Source: Ceratopteris richardii
Lineage: Eukaryota > Streptophyta > Polypodiopsida > Polypodiales > Pteridaceae
Assembly (NCBI GenBank): GCA_020310875.1
Contig: CM035406.1
Location: forward strand, 219,243,363 to 219,307,362
DNA length: 64,000 bases
Direction of reading: 5' to 3'
In this document: positions 1 through 12,051 of the stretch, piece by piece
Numbering within the stretch: the first letter of the stretch is position 1
How the letters are laid out: every line of letters begins with the position of its first letter
The notes under the pieces: model-generated
Database searches by the model: none
Seen by the model: the letters and a program-made list of their open reading frames with translations, nothing else
What the model was told of the DNA's origin: nothing
Program-made: the position numbers and the translations under genes

Positions 1-1340
1 TAGATTTACTTGATTTCTTTCAAACTTTGCATATGAACTGCCTTTGATATCCTTGATACATCTTGGACTTCTCAAGGAATTTTGACTACCTTCATTGAAT
101 GTGTTTCTTGTAGGTCTTCATGAGTGAGACAAGAGAGAAAATCTCGACGACATTTGCCCCCACTAAACCTGCGATTCCTCTGGAAGCGCCACTCTAGTCT
201 CTCTGGAAAACATAAAGTTCTAGGCATCAAATTCTTTTATAGACAACATAAGAAACATGGAAGAAAAAATTGATTATATGGATGAATGAGTAGGCAATGT
301 GACATGAAGCAAAATTTGCATGAAAGAAAGAATTGAAACAAGCAACATGAATATGCATGAACAAATAGGCAATATATATGCAAATGAATTGGAAACATTG
401 ATAACATGTAAAGAAAGGAAACAAACAAGCATTAATATGAAGTGGAAGTGAATGTATTGAGTCGTTTTAGGCATTAGTTCCTCTCATCTTGAAGAAAAAT
501 TTGTATCTTTTTCATAAAGCAATCTACCTTAAATACAATTATAAACAAAGATTTAGGATTTTTAAGAGATATTTTATCTTTAGCTTATTTTAGATCAACT
601 TCTTTCTTACATAAATATGAATATGCTCTTTCTCTACTTACAAATAAGGAAATCTAACTAAACTCCACTAGTGCATAAGTTTGCCTATATAGCCCGTGCT
701 TTATTCTTGTATGCCTCCTTAGCTTCCTTTAGTTTGCTCTCTCTCTCTCTCTCTCTTTTGATGATGATTTGGTGACTTTATGATTATATTCACTTTTTTG
801 GGATGGAAGAAAGTGTAAACTTCCTAGTAACATGAAGTAGCTTATCTTTTTCTTTTGATGAAGGAGAAAAATTAAACCCCGATGCAAGGTACAACCATTT
901 TTGATGACAGAGAACAGCCGTTTAAACTCTGATATAAGTACTATGGAATTGACTAAGGATGTAGAAACATGCAGTAGTAGGAGCCAGGACTTCAACAATT
1001 ATGCTTTTGATATAAGATACATATGCATGTTTAAATATGAAAGTCATGGTACCAAAATAAACCTCCAAGTCTACATGTCCTATCTTTTTATAATCCTAGA
1101 TTAGAACTGATTTCTTAGTAGATAAATTACTACTTAAGATACAATTTTACACAAGTAGAGAAATCATCATTTGCCCTTTTGACTCAAGTGATGTGGATAT
1201 GCAATGTAATGCAAAGATTGAAAAGAAACATGCATGAAGTGAAATTGCAAACAAGCAAGAATGAAAAAAAAAATGGAATGAACTTGAAAAAAACAAAGCA
1301 ATATGAACTTGAAAAAGATAAAAAAAAAAAATGGATACTC
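1..1340. other. AT-rich gene-free stretch left of Gypsy A
   Basis: No coding sequence is supported here. The stretch is AT-rich, and the short open frames on both strands show no motif I recognise. It lies where the 3' end and 3' LTR of the minus-strand Gypsy A element would be expected. I found no second copy of it at the other end of that element, so no LTR can be assigned. It contains one CT microsatellite. Confidence 0.6.
737..757. repeat. (CT)n microsatellite
   Basis: About ten uninterrupted CT dinucleotides in AT-rich non-coding DNA. A simple repeat with no sign of function. Confidence 0.9.
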
Positions 1341-1385
1341 CTATTTATGAATCGGCCTCGTTGTCATCTTCTTCAAGTTCCTCAT

Positions 1386-1640
1386 CTAAAATGTACTCGT
1401 CATTATCACTTTCTTGGATAGCTTTATCTTTTTGCTTGCAATCAAAGTTTTTAATGCAATACCATTTAATTCACAAAGAGCATATGTATCATTGTTGTTG
1501 ACTTTTGATACAATGTATGGCCCAAACAATTGATGAGTGAGTTTTTTGTGCGCATCATATTGAGAGTCAAATATACTATCATAAATGAGCACCCAATCTC
1601 CTACTTCAATCGGCTTAGGATGCAATCGATGAGTTTTGTC
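1386..1640 (-). pseudogene. Gypsy A integrase C-terminal part
   Basis: The translated remnant carries the pattern of a Ty3 integrase tail: a PKPIEVGDWVL-like start, then LFGPYIVSKV and a short beta-rich stretch. These correspond to the small SH3-like domain that follows the catalytic core in plant Ty3 elements. It ends in a lysine-rich tail, and an acidic run (EELEED type) lies just beyond. It belongs to the same element as the integrase core at 1735-2238. A fossil. Confidence 0.75.
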
Positions 1641-1734
1641 AAAATAATGCTTGTTCTTTATTCTAGATTCTCTTAATTCATCAAGTCTTGATTTACATTG
1701 TTCTAACTATTTAATGCCCAAACTCTAAAAATCA

Positions 1735-2238
1735 TTAATAGACATGTTTTAAGACCAAGGCAAATTTGACCATGCAAAAATATGAGAGTAAATTGAAAAC
1801 AACAGTTTTTTTACAGTACATGAGTTCAGTAGGCATATACCCAATGGTATGTGTGCATGTCATTCTATCTGTCCAAAGTGCAAAAGGTAAGAATCTAGGC
1901 CATTGTTTAATATCACCGTTACATGCTTTAGATATGGCTTTTACAATAGGTGGATATCCTCTCTGTATTTTACCATTGGTCTCTGGATTATATACAATAA
2001 TGAGAGACAAACGAATACCATGATGTTCGAAGAATTCTTTAGCTTCTCTCGCATCTAACTCTCCATGATTGGCAACTACTTTCTCTATGTACCCAAAGTG
2101 ACTTATGACGTCTTCAAGCAAGAATTTGTAGACATTGTATGTGGTCTTAGATTGTAGTGCACGTCCCTCTACATGATTAGTTAAGTCCTCTCTTGCAAGT
2201 ACAATATAACACATTTTGTCGATACCTTTAGGCATAGT
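1735..2238 (-). pseudogene. Gypsy A integrase core, left of the Copia-1 insertion
   Basis: The remnant shows a DDE integrase core of Ty3 type. It has a YIVLAREDLTNHVEGRAL-like stretch typical of this plant lineage, a region matching the second catalytic block, and a YNPETNGKIQRG stretch matching the third (usually HPQxNGxxER). The domain is split by Copia-1, and its N-terminal side, including the HHCC finger, lies at 8890-9240. A fossil with several breaks. Confidence 0.8.
2234..2238. repeat. Target-site duplication of Copia-1 (left copy, ATAGT)
   Basis: ATAGT directly precedes the left LTR (TGTAGAG...), and the same five bases directly follow the right LTR at 8885-8889. A 5-bp duplication is the usual Ty1/Copia footprint. 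It fixes both ends of the insertion. Confidence 0.92.
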
Positions 2239-3352
2239 TGTAGAGAATGAGTTCTCCTATGCGCAAGGGAAACGTAGTGAACCCTTGTATGTCCAACACT
2301 TGGATAAATAATTGCATCTCAAGTACCTTGCTCCTCTCAATACAAAACTCAAATGGACTTGTGCCTTCAACCAATCAAAGTAGTCAAAGAGAGCTTTCTA
2401 ACAAGATATAAATAACTTAATTTGGATAAGTTTTGATTAGGAAACGCAACTGACAAAGATGAACTACCTGTCCACCCAAGTATGCTGAAGAACTGAACTT
2501 CACTCTTGGACTGATAAATCCCTGAATATATATCTTTTGAGAAAGATATTTGGTACAGAGAAAGTAGGCACAAATAGCTTTCCAACAAGCTAAAAAACAA
2601 GTAATTTGGATGAGATTTGATCAGGAAACTCAACTGACCAAAATAAACCTCTTGTGCACATAAGTATACCGAAAAGTTGGGCTTCACTCTTTGACAGATA
2701 TTTCACAAAATGTAAATCCTTTGAATGAGATATAAGAGAAAGTAGATGCATAGAGCTTTCCAACAAGCCAAAAATCAAACGATTTGGATATGTTTTGGTC
2801 GGGAAACTCAACCGACCAAAATAGACTATGTGTTTACACAGGTATGCTAAAAAATTGGAGTTCACTCTTTCACTGATATCTCACAGAATATGTAAGCTTT
2901 AAAGGAGATATTTGAGATGCAGAAAATGCACGAGATAAGCTTTCCAATGAGTGTTTAAAAGTAAGAAATGGTTACATATACATTGAGATATGAGCTTCAC
3001 AACATAGATGTGTACAAACTAATGTGCAGCTGGAAGGAGTCTATGGGAAGACAAAATGACAAAATGACTAGATCCGACTACTGGGAGCTCTTGCCTCTTT
3101 CTCTCCTTGTTTAGAACGTGCTCCCACTCCACTTTAATAACCAATGAGCATGTGAAGAAGTTTGTGCCTCCTTAACTCACCACTTTGCCCACTACATGCC
3201 ACTGACTACAAGGTAGATATTGTATCTTTTATTCATCATGAATTTTGACTAGAATTTATTTTCTTTTCTCTTATTTTCCTTTATCTTTATATTTGGTAAA
3301 TTTATCCAAGCATAGCTCCTGTGAAAATGAGCTTGTACATTTATCTTCAACA
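2239..3352 (-). repeat. Copia-1 3' LTR (left)
   Basis: This 1114-bp direct repeat pairs with 7751-8884. On the minus strand it starts TGTTGAAGAT and ends CTCTACA, the TG...CA form of LTRs. It contains about three degenerate tandem units of roughly 182 bp. The purine tract lies just inside it. Confidence 0.92.
2392..2940. repeat. About three 182-bp tandem units inside the left LTR
   Basis: The landmark AGCTTTCYAAYRAG recurs at 2392, 2576, 2755 and 2938, giving spacings of 184, 179 and 183 bp. Between landmarks the order of motifs repeats: a TTTGGAT stretch, GGAAACKCAACYGAC, a CACAxAAGTATxCT stretch, TTCACTCTT, then a GATATxTxxxA block. The units differ at many positions, so the amplification is older than the insertion. 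The same arrangement occurs in the other LTR. Confidence 0.85.
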
Positions 3353-3362
3353 CTCCCCTTCA
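3353..3362 (-). promoter_or_regulatory. Copia-1 polypurine tract
   Basis: On the minus strand GAAGGGGAG directly precedes the 3' LTR. In Copia elements this tract primes plus-strand DNA synthesis. Confidence 0.8.
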
Positions 3363-3399
3363 AGCTCATTTGGGAGTTATCTTCAACCATGTCCTGCTT

Positions 3400-4926
3400 A
3401 TTTATCACATCCTTGAAACCTTGGAGTTTAGAAGCATCTAAGAACTTTGTAAACATATCTGCAACATGCTCTTTGGTTTTGATGAACTTTATCTCCACAT
3501 CTTTGCTCAATACCTTCTCCCTTACATAATGGTAGTGGACCTCAATGTGCTTGCTCCTTGCATGAAACATAGGATTGCTTGCCAAGTAAATACTTGACAT
3601 CTTATCACCATATATAGGGATGGTTTCAACTTGCACTTCAAGATCAACCAAAAGCTTTTAAATTCACATTGCTTCACATATGGCAAATGCTAATCCTCTA
3701 TATTCAGCCTCCATGGATGAAAGTGCAACAGGAGGTTGTTTCTTTGAACTCCATGTGATAGGTTTGCTTCCTATCATGAACACATAACCTGAGGTTGATC
3801 TCCTATCTTCCCTTGAACCTGCCTAATCGGCATAATTAAAGCCTTTGACCTGCAATTCTTCATCAAACTTGTAAAACAAAGCATGATTAACTGTATGCTT
3901 TATGTATCTCAACACTCTCTTGGCTGACTTTAAATATTCACTTGTCGGGGCTTGCATAAACTGAGAAAGTATACCAGCAACATAAGATAAATCAGGTCTT
4001 GTAATGTTTGCATATATTAATGATCCTACAATGCTTTTGTATGTCATTACATCTTCCAATAGTTCTCCATCATTTGAGCAAATCTTTGTATTTGTGTCCA
4101 TGGGTTGAGTGAGTGGTTTGCATTCACTCATTCCAAATATGAAGAGAACATCCAACAAGTACTTCCTTTGCATCAAGTAGATGCCACTTTTTCCATAAAC
4201 AACCTCAATTCCTAAAAAATATTTCAGCTCTCCAAGATCTAAAATTTTAAACTCCTTACCAAGCTTTCTTTTGATATCTTTAATCCCTGTAACATCATTT
4301 TGTATTATGATGAGATCATCAACATATATGCAAATATATACCTCTATTTTCTTCCTTCGTCATGTACAATGAAGGATCTGCACTACTTGGGTTGTATCCA
4401 CACTTAGATATTCTACCAATCTCTGATTCCATGCTCTTGGTGCTTGTTTCAAGCCATAAAGTGCCTTTTTCAACCTATAAACAAAGTCGGGATGGTTTTC
4501 ATCTTCAAATCCAACCGGTTGACTCATGTATACCTCTTCTTGTAGTTCTCCACTAAGAAAAGGATTTTTGATGTCGAGTTGATATAATGGCCATCTCCTT
4601 GAAGCACCAATTGCTATTAATGTTCTGATAGTTCCCATCTTTGCAACAGGTCTGAAAAATTCATCATAATCTATGCATTGTGTTTGTTTAAATCCTTTGG
4701 GAACTAATCTAGCTTTATATCTAGCTAGTGAACCATCAACATTTCTTTTTACTTTAAACACCCATTTGTTTGGAACAATCTTCATATCTTCTTTCTTTGA
4801 CATCATATCCCATGTGTGATTATCTTTGAAAGCTTTGATCTCCTCTTTCATAGCTTGCTTCCATTCCTTTTGTGTGCAAGCTTCTTCATATGTCTCATGC
4901 TCTTTGTCTTTGATAACATGCATCAT
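3400..4926 (-). pseudogene. Copia-1 reverse transcriptase and RNase H part
   Basis: The RT domain (RVT_2 type) starts near 4926 with the Copia opening W..AM.EEI.A...N.TW. It continues with the NKWVFKVK and RYKARLVPKG blocks, the LDI-NPFL-GEL-EEVYM-QP-GF block, and a YVDD catalytic motif near 4315. RNase H remnants follow near 3400-4000, with a connection stretch of the YKSIVGSLIYA type and an HVADMFTK stretch near the end. Known role: copying element RNA into DNA inside virus-like particles. A fossil with several breaks. Confidence 0.88.
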
Positions 4927-6720
4927 CTATGCAAAATGTGTCGCCATGAAACTATCATAACTCAACCTTTGATTTGGATACCTTGTCCTTGAAGATATTC
5001 TTTCATTGCCTTTAGAAAGTTGCTTCTTTAACCTATTCAGCTTTACCATCGAAGTGATTACCTCTTCATATTCTTCGTCACTTGCATCTATCTCACTGTT
5101 TGGAGTAGCACTTGCTTCTTCGACTTTACTATGAGCTGAATTTGGAGACATAGAATGACTCCCCCTCCATGTTGAACATTCTTCATTTGATGTAGATGCC
5201 TCTGGACCTGAAACCTTTGTGCTTGATTGTTGAGCTTCTCTTTGATTTATTCCTGCATAATCATCACAATCTTCTTCAAGAATCTTTTCCTTTCCTTTAT
5301 CTTCATACCATGGTCTTAGTTCATCAAAGACCACATCTCTCGAGAGTCTTAATTCCTTTGTTCTAGGGTTGTAACACTTGTATCCTTTTTGCTCCATCGA
5401 GTAGCCGATGAAAATGCATTTTTTTGACCTTGGTTTCATCTTTGTTCTAACTTCTTGTGGAACGTGAACAAAGCAAACACATCCAAGCACTTTGAGGTGT
5501 GTAAGATCAGGTTTCTTACCGGAATATACCTCCTCTGGAGTCAAGTGATGTATTCCCAATGGTGTGCACCTATTCATTAAGTAAATGGCGGTTGTGGTAG
5601 CTTCAGCCCAATAGTACAATGGTATCTTCATCTCATTGAGCATGCATCTTGCAATTTCAGCGATTTGCCTATTTTTCCTCTCAGCTACTCCATTTTGTTG
5701 TGGTGTATACCTACAAGTGAAGTGCCTTGATCCCATTCTCTTGTAGAAAATCTGAAAATTCTTTGGAGAAGTATTCTCCTCCACCATCGGACCTTAAGGT
5801 TTTGATAGACCTTCTTGTTTTTTTTTCAACTTCAACTTTAAATCTTTTGAATATAGAAGATACCTCTAATTTTTGCTTCATACAAAACAACCATACCTTT
5901 CTTGAGTGTTCATCAATGAAGGTGACAAAAAATCTATTACCAGCCATTGATGCCTCTTGGGTTGGTCCCCATACATTCATATGTATCAAGTCCAAGACAT
6001 TTGGGGCCACATAATTGCTCCTCTTGAATGGTTGCTTCGTTTGCTTTCCTAGTTGACAAGCTTCACATAACTCATGTAGTCCAATGCTATTAAATTTTGG
6101 AAGACCTCTTACCACTTCATGTTTGCTCATGTCCTTTAGCTTTGGAATGTTGATGTGTCCTATTCTTTGGTGCCATAAGTCCAGCTCTAAAATCTTCTTG
6201 TTCCCACATTGAATGTACATGACCTTTCCATGTGGATGTTGGATGTCCAAAGTGAACATCCTTCCTTCTCTTCTACCTCAAGTAATGACCTTGAAGCCTT
6301 CCTTTGGATTCTTTATGAAGCACCCATTCTCATTGAATATGACATGATAACCCTTCTCTACCATTTGCCCTACTGAAATCAAGTTCTTTGAAATCGTAGG
6401 AACATGAAGAACATTAGATAGTACCTTTGCTCTACTTGTATCTCCAAGCCTTATATCTCCAATATGTTCAATCATGTGTTGAGTATCGTCACCTATTTCA
6501 ACACATCCTTTTCCACTTGGTACCTATAGATTAGTGAACAAACTTCCTTGGCATGACATATGGTTACTACAACCTGAATCAATGTACCATTTTTTGTCAT
6601 CTTCATAAGAGCTTCTATACTCATGTCTGATTGCAAGTAGTGTGTCCTTGCTTCCTTGACTTGAGGTGCTTGCATAGTTGCTTTGGTTCCTTTGATTGCC
6701 TCCATTTGGTCTTCCATTCT
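4927..6720 (-). pseudogene. Copia-1 protease, GAG-pre-integrase and integrase part
   Basis: Reading down the minus strand: an aspartic protease remnant with a WYIDSGCSNHMS active-site block near 6570; a GAG-pre-integrase HHCC block (LWHQRIGH...CEACQLGK) near 6050-6230; an integrase core with TFIDEHSRKVW and LRSDGGGEY near 5800-5950; and ERKNRQIAEIARCML with the third catalytic residue near 5650. The Copia integrase tail (KCIFIGYS..KGYKCYNP) lies near 5340-5420. An acidic and serine-rich spacer leads into RT. Known role: polyprotein cleavage and insertion of the DNA copy. Broken. Confidence 0.88.
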
Positions 6721-6724
6721 TCAA

Positions 6725-7530
6725 CCAACAATCACTAGCATAGTGTCCTACTTTACCACAATGATAGCATGTTATACCTTTATGAGAATTGTAGGAGCCT
6801 CAGCCTCTTCCTCTACTTCTACCTCGACCTCTTCCTTGTGTGTTGGCATTTGATGCATCCTTATTGTCTTCGGAATTGTTTTGATTGTAGTTGAAATTGT
6901 TGTGACCTCTTCCTTTTCCTCTTGAGCCTCCTCTTGAGTTCCTTCCTTTACATCGACCTGCATATGACATTTGGTTGTGGCTGTCCTTTCCTTTGGGACC
7001 ACCAAAGCTAAGCTCTTCTGTGACAAGATGAGGGATTAGTTGTTCAAAACCTGTATATGCATCTTTCAAGTTAATGGAAGTTATAAAAGGCTTCCATCTT
7101 TCATCTTCTCTCAATCCATTGAGAGTATAACACACAAGATCTTGGTCTTCAACCGTTGTGCCAATAGAAGCTAAAGCATCACTTAGCTCCTTAATCTTCA
7201 AAGTATATTCAACTATGGATTGACTCGAACTTTTCTTGATTGTGTTCAACTCATTCTTGAGTTGAAGTTTCTTAGCTTTGGTATTTGTAGAATACATCCT
7301 TTCAAGAGCTTCCCAAGCATCCTTAGCTTTCTCTAGATGTTGAATATGCCCTACCATGGCATTAGTAATGACTTGTGAAATGAGGAACATGACTCTCCTA
7401 TTCCTCTCTTCCCATTTTGCTTGCCTCCTTTGGACTTCGGTGGCCATAGCTTGATTGATTTGAGGTTGAGCATCATTGCCACTCACAATATCCCATAAGC
7501 CTCTACCCATTAGGTAGTTGCTCATTCTAA
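6725..7530 (-). pseudogene. Copia-1 gag part
   Basis: A Copia-type gag (UBN2-like). It has a GLWDIVSG block, a W.ALE.MY..NTKAKK-QL block, a long amphipathic helical region, and a TL-NGLRED-RW block. A glycine/arginine/asparagine-rich stretch follows (about 6800-6960), and then a CCHC knuckle (CYHCGKVGHYASDC) near 6730-6780. Gag forms the particle shell, and the knuckle binds RNA. It sits next to the leader and 5' LTR, as expected. Confidence 0.88.
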
Positions 7531-7736
7531 ACTTCCATACGGGATAGTTACCTTATCCAATTTCTCTAGTTGTTGACCCAAGTCAGCCATTGAAGACTAT
7601 CAAAGACTTTGAGAGTTATCTCGAATAGTTATATTGTCCTTTGCTCTTGCGTTTATGAAGCTCCCTCTTGTTTTGTAGCTCCTCTTTTGCTTTGATTTAA
7701 CTCCAGCTCTATTGATGAAGCTTCAGCACCACGTTT

Positions 7737-7748
7737 GCTCTGATACCA
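7737..7748 (-). promoter_or_regulatory. Copia-1 primer binding site (tRNA-iMet)
   Basis: The minus strand reads TGGTATCAGAGC, the standard plant Copia site complementary to the 3' end of initiator tRNA-Met. Two bases separate it from the 5' LTR. Confidence 0.92.
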
Positions 7749-7750
7749 AG

Positions 7751-8884
7751 TGTGGAGGATGAGTTCTCCTATGCAGAAGGAAAATGTAGTGAACCTTTGT
7801 ATGTCGAACACTTCGACAAATAGCTGCACCTTAAATAGCTTGCTGCTCTCAATACAAAAGTCAAATGGACTTGTGACTTTAGCCAATCAAAGTAGTCAAA
7901 GAGAGATTTCTAATAAGATATAAATAACTTAATTTGGATAAGTTTTGATTAGGGAACACAACTGACAAAGATGAACTACCTGTTCACACAAGTATGTTGA
8001 AGAACTAAACTTCACTCTCGGGCTGATAAATCCCTGAGTATATATCTTTTGAGAAAGATATTTGGTATCAAAAAATTAGGCACAAATAGCTTTCCAACAA
8101 GCTAAAAAAAAAGTAATTTGGATGAGATTTGGTCAGGAAATTCAACTGACCAAAATAGACCACCTGTGCACATAAGTATACTAAAAAACTGGGCTTCACT
8201 CTTTGACAGATATCTCATAGATTATGAATCCTTTGGATGAGATATTTTGGACAGAGAAAGTAGATGAATAGAGCTTTCCAACAAGTCAAAAATCAAACAA
8301 TTTGGATATGTTTTGGGTTGGTAAACTCAACCAACCAAAATAGACTACCTATTTACACAGGTATGCTAAAAAACTGGAGTTACCTCTTTCACTGATATCT
8401 CAGAGAATATGTAAGATTTGAAGGAGATATTTGAGATACAGAAAGTACACGAGATAAGCTTTCCAATGAGTTTTTAAAAGCAAGAAATGGTTATATATAC
8501 ATTGAGATATGAACTTCACAACAGAGTTGTGTATAAACTGACGTGCGGCTGGAAGGAGTCTATGGGAAGACAAAATGACAAAATGACTAGATCCGACTAC
8601 TGGGAGCTCTTGCCTCTTTCTCTCCTTGTTTAGAACGTGCTCCCACTCCACTTTTATAACCAATGAGCATGTGAAGAAGTTTGTGCCTCCTTCTTAACTC
8701 ACCACTTTGCCCACTACATGCCACTGACTACAAGGCAGATATTGTATCTTTTCTTCATCATGAATTTTGACTAGAATTTTTCTTTTTTTCTTTTCTTTTC
8801 TCTTATTTTCCTTTATCTTTATATTTTTTAAATTTATCCAAGCATAGCTCATGTGAAAATGAGCTTGCATATTTATCTTCAACA
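7751..8884 (-). repeat. Copia-1 5' LTR (right)
   Basis: This 1134-bp partner of the left LTR is followed by the ATAGT target duplication. It carries the same run of about 182-bp units, with the landmark at 7905, 8088, 8272 and 8457 (spacings 183, 184 and 185 bp). As the 5' LTR it would have held the promoter. Confidence 0.92.
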
Positions 8885-8889
8885 ATAGT

Positions 8890-9860
8890 TACAAGATCTA
8901 CTACCCACTTGTAGTGAATACAAGGTGCATAAGTAGGATGCAAAGGATCTTTATGTTAGACTGATGAATTAAGTTGACAAGTAGAGCTGTAGAAACATAG
9001 TTACTAATGTCAACATACATCTTAGGCCAATAATAGATACTTCTAATTTTTTCATATGTTCCAAAAAATCCTTTATGACCTGCCCATAATGTCTCATGCA
9101 TTTCCTTCATTACTTGCAATGGAAGATCTCGTTTTCCTAGGACTCGTGGATTCTTAACCTTATCCTTAGCATGTCTCCAAAGATAGCCGTTATGTAGGAA
9201 AAAATTGTAAGCTCGTTTCCTAATGTTATGGAATCTATTCATAGTCTAGCTAGGTAATGGTTGTAGTGTACTCAAATACTTTCCTATGTCCCTTCATTCA
9301 TCTTTGTACTCAGACTCATGAAATTGCTCATACTCGTATATATGTGGAACATACTCAACTAAGTTCACATTCTTTATTAACTCACTTTCAAGATCATCAT
9401 CAAATCTAGCTCTCGATAACATATCAACAACTGAATTTGACTTACCTGAAATGTGAACTAACTCAAGATTTATGAACTTAATATATGAGATGTATCTAAA
9501 CATGGCTATATCAGGATATGAACAATTGGATATCATTCCAATGAGAGGTAAACAATCAATCTCAACTTTGACATTAGCACCGATGAAATATTCTTTGTCT
9601 ATTTTCAAAGTTGTTACCATATCCTATATTTTTGTTTTGATATGTAGATATTTCCTTGTGTTTCATGTAAAATTCTAGCCCCAAACCTAATTTCATATCT
9701 ATTCCCTTCACTATTATCTTGACTTATGACCCAACCTATACCAAGAGGACTAGTATCAATAGTCAATATAATAGGCTTGTTAATAGAATAGTCTACACGC
9801 TTAAGGATGGGAGCTTCAAGCAATAACTTCTTCAATTTATGCATAGCTTATGTGTGTTTA
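8890..9860 (-). pseudogene. Gypsy A integrase zinc finger and RNase H part
   Basis: Near 9000-9240 the minus strand encodes an HHCC-type integrase N-terminal region (MHETLWAGHKGFFGTYEKI followed by YYWPKM). Near 9294-9860 it encodes Ty3 RNase H remnants: an IDTSPLGIGWVISQ block, an RF.ARILHETQGNI block, and a VHISGKSNSVVDMLSR block. This part lies just right of Copia-1 and belongs to the same element as the integrase core at 1735-2238. A fossil. Confidence 0.8.
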
Positions 9861-9869
9861 TCAGTCCAA

Positions 9870-10560
9870 ATAAATTTCTATTTCTTTCTCAACAAGTCAT
9901 AGAGACAATCGACAACATGAGCAAAGTGTGGGATCCAAATAACATACAAGATGCAAGCACCATGAAATCTGCGTATCTCACTCATGTTGTTATACGTTTC
10001 AGAAATCTTGCTAATGGCATCAACTTTTTGTGGGTATGGCTTTCTACCATAATGACCATATAAATGTCCAACAATAAGAATGTTGATACCAAAATTAGAT
10101 TTTTCTATGGAAAATATGAGACCTACCTCTTCAAATCGTTGAAATATTGGTTCATAATCAAAGATATGGTCAAGAACAAATTTACAACATCCAAATGAAT
10201 CTAAAATAATTTCCTTTACACGTTCCTCACTCCCTTTAATTGGAATATTATCAATGAATGGCATGGTTATATGAGGGATAAAATCATGTAAGACCATATT
10301 CATAGCACTCATCATATGAGCCACAGAATTAGTTGCTCCTTGAGATAAAGTACACATTCACACTAAGCCTAAAAGAGTTTTCATTGTGGTTATGTGAGGA
10401 CTATCAATTGCTAATTGGAATTGGTCATAACCTGAATATAAATCACCCATTGAATAAATAGAATGTCTTGAAAATGATTCAGTAAACTCACCTACAATGG
10501 TCATGTTCCTACATTCCTTACAATGACTTTATTGATGGATTAGAGATCTTGAATAAAACG
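9870..10560 (-). pseudogene. Gypsy A reverse transcriptase part
   Basis: A Ty3 RT remnant. The central and thumb blocks are visible: a SQGATNSVAHMM stretch (matching the [12 protein letters not shown]-like block), an FIDNIPIKG block where the YxDD motif normally lies, and a VGLIFSIEKSNFG..I.-VGH block. A DAISKI-ET...-EIR-FHG connection follows. Homology is clear in order and spacing but the copy is very degraded. Confidence 0.75.
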
Positions 10561-10599
10561 TAGTTTCCCATTCTTTTTAGGAACAGTGAACCATCTATT

Positions 10600-12046
10600 T
10601 GAGTAAGGTGCAAAAGATGGCTCTAAAATTCTCATGTTTATTTTCTCCTTAAGTAGCTTCATTAGCTCAGGTAAGTGAGCCTTTGAAACTATAGGGCGAA
10701 GATTCTATATATGGAATAGTAAAGATTATCATGGGTGCAACTAGCTTAGGATTTGCACAAACAATCTCATGAGGATACATAGTAAAGGCTTTTCCATGGC
10801 TACGTATGACTCTCAAATTTATCCCTCTCTGCTGGCAAAAGAAAGTCATCATCTCTACCAATTTTCACTTGTTTGATTGTCTCATCCATGAATGTATGTC
10901 CTATGTTTTTCTTATCCCGAAGAATGGGATCATTTTTCACATCAATAATTTTTTCATTACTTGGGGTAATGGTTGAGCTATGGATTTGAACTTTTTAACT
11001 ATATTTTGATACTTTGTTTAAACTAAGGCATCATGTGTTTGGTTAAATTTTGTTTACACTCTTGGATTAGAGCATTCATCAAGGGAAGAAAGAAGAATAA
11101 TATGGGAATTAGAATTTTGTAGAAGACATAACTCTTAACTCTTTGAGAGTAGAGAAACAATGAGATGCCTCAATCATATGCTCAATGTTCTCATCATGTT
11201 CCATGATTTTGTTGGTTTTATATTTTTTTTTGGGTTTTTTGGATAAAAGACTTGGATAGTTGACTCTTATGACGAAAATCTAATCTAGAATGTGGAAAAC
11301 AAAGCGACAAACTATTGTACAGGTTGGCTGGTTACAAGATGTCAAACCAATGTCCAGTGTTGTCCCACTCAACAATGGATTCTATCCATTTTGATTATAT
11401 GTAGCTCCAAACATGAATCGAGGTGCATAATCACTACAAGCATGCTCATGACCCTGAGTAACAATAGGTTTGTTTCTAATTGAGAATCGGTTCCTAGGAT
11501 GATTCACTCCTACCGTCATGACTTGAAGTGATTGTATTCCATCCTTAGACTTAATTCTAGCATAGGTAGACCCATCATCCATGGCTTTAGTTTCCATACG
11601 ACTCTCACAAATAAAGGGCTGACCTAAGAGAACTTCATAGGATCAATTATCTTGAATAAAGAAGTGAAATTCTTCTATGATTCCTCTTATGGATATGGGC
11701 ACACTAGCAGAAGCTCCATACAAGGTACCTATATCATTATCTGCAGTTCTCATACACTATCCACAATCTTTATCTATAGGCCATTGAAATTTATCATAGA
11801 ATTCTCTTGAAATCACATTGATTTCGGATCCCGAATCTATTAATGCATTTACAATGATAGTGTTCTTATCGTTGCATATTTTAACACGCATCTCTGATGT
11901 ACCTCTAGACCGAAATTTTATTTTAAAGTGACTTTCAGAATTGTTTTCATTATTTTCATGGTCAGGTTGAATAGGTCCTAAGACATTTTTATTAAAATTT
12001 ACTTCATCATCATCAAGGTCTTCTTCATCAGATTCATCATAGTTTA
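10600..12046 (-). pseudogene. Gypsy A protease and upstream RT part
   Basis: Near 11590-11900 the minus strand encodes a retropepsin remnant: an ALIDSGSEINVIS active-site block and a SYEVLLGQPFICES block, the second conserved motif of Ty3 proteases. Between 10600 and 11590 only weak RT N-terminal and linker sequence is visible. The part ends at the short-LTR element inserted after 12051. A fossil. Confidence 0.7.
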
Positions 12047-12051
12047 CATTC
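12047..12051. repeat. Target-site duplication of the non-autonomous element (left copy, CATTC)
   Basis: CATTC directly precedes the left LTR, and the same bases follow the right LTR at 15787-15791. This settles the LTR limits, which are otherwise blurred by divergence at their outer edge. Confidence 0.88.

Larger units (their letters stand above)
2239..8884 (-). mobile_element. Copia-1: Ty1/Copia element with long LTRs, nested in Gypsy A
   Basis: Seen: two direct LTRs of about 1.1 kb (2239-3352 and 7751-8884) flanked by ATAGT. A tRNA-iMet primer site lies inside the right LTR and a purine tract (as read on the minus strand) inside the left one. The body carries gag, zinc knuckle, protease, GAG-pre-integrase, integrase, RT and RNase H in Copia order on the minus strand. 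By eye the LTRs differ at about one base in ten, so the insertion is old. All parts are present, but the coding region is broken in roughly eight to ten places. The clade within Copia was not determined; Tork-like is a guess. Confidence 0.93.
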
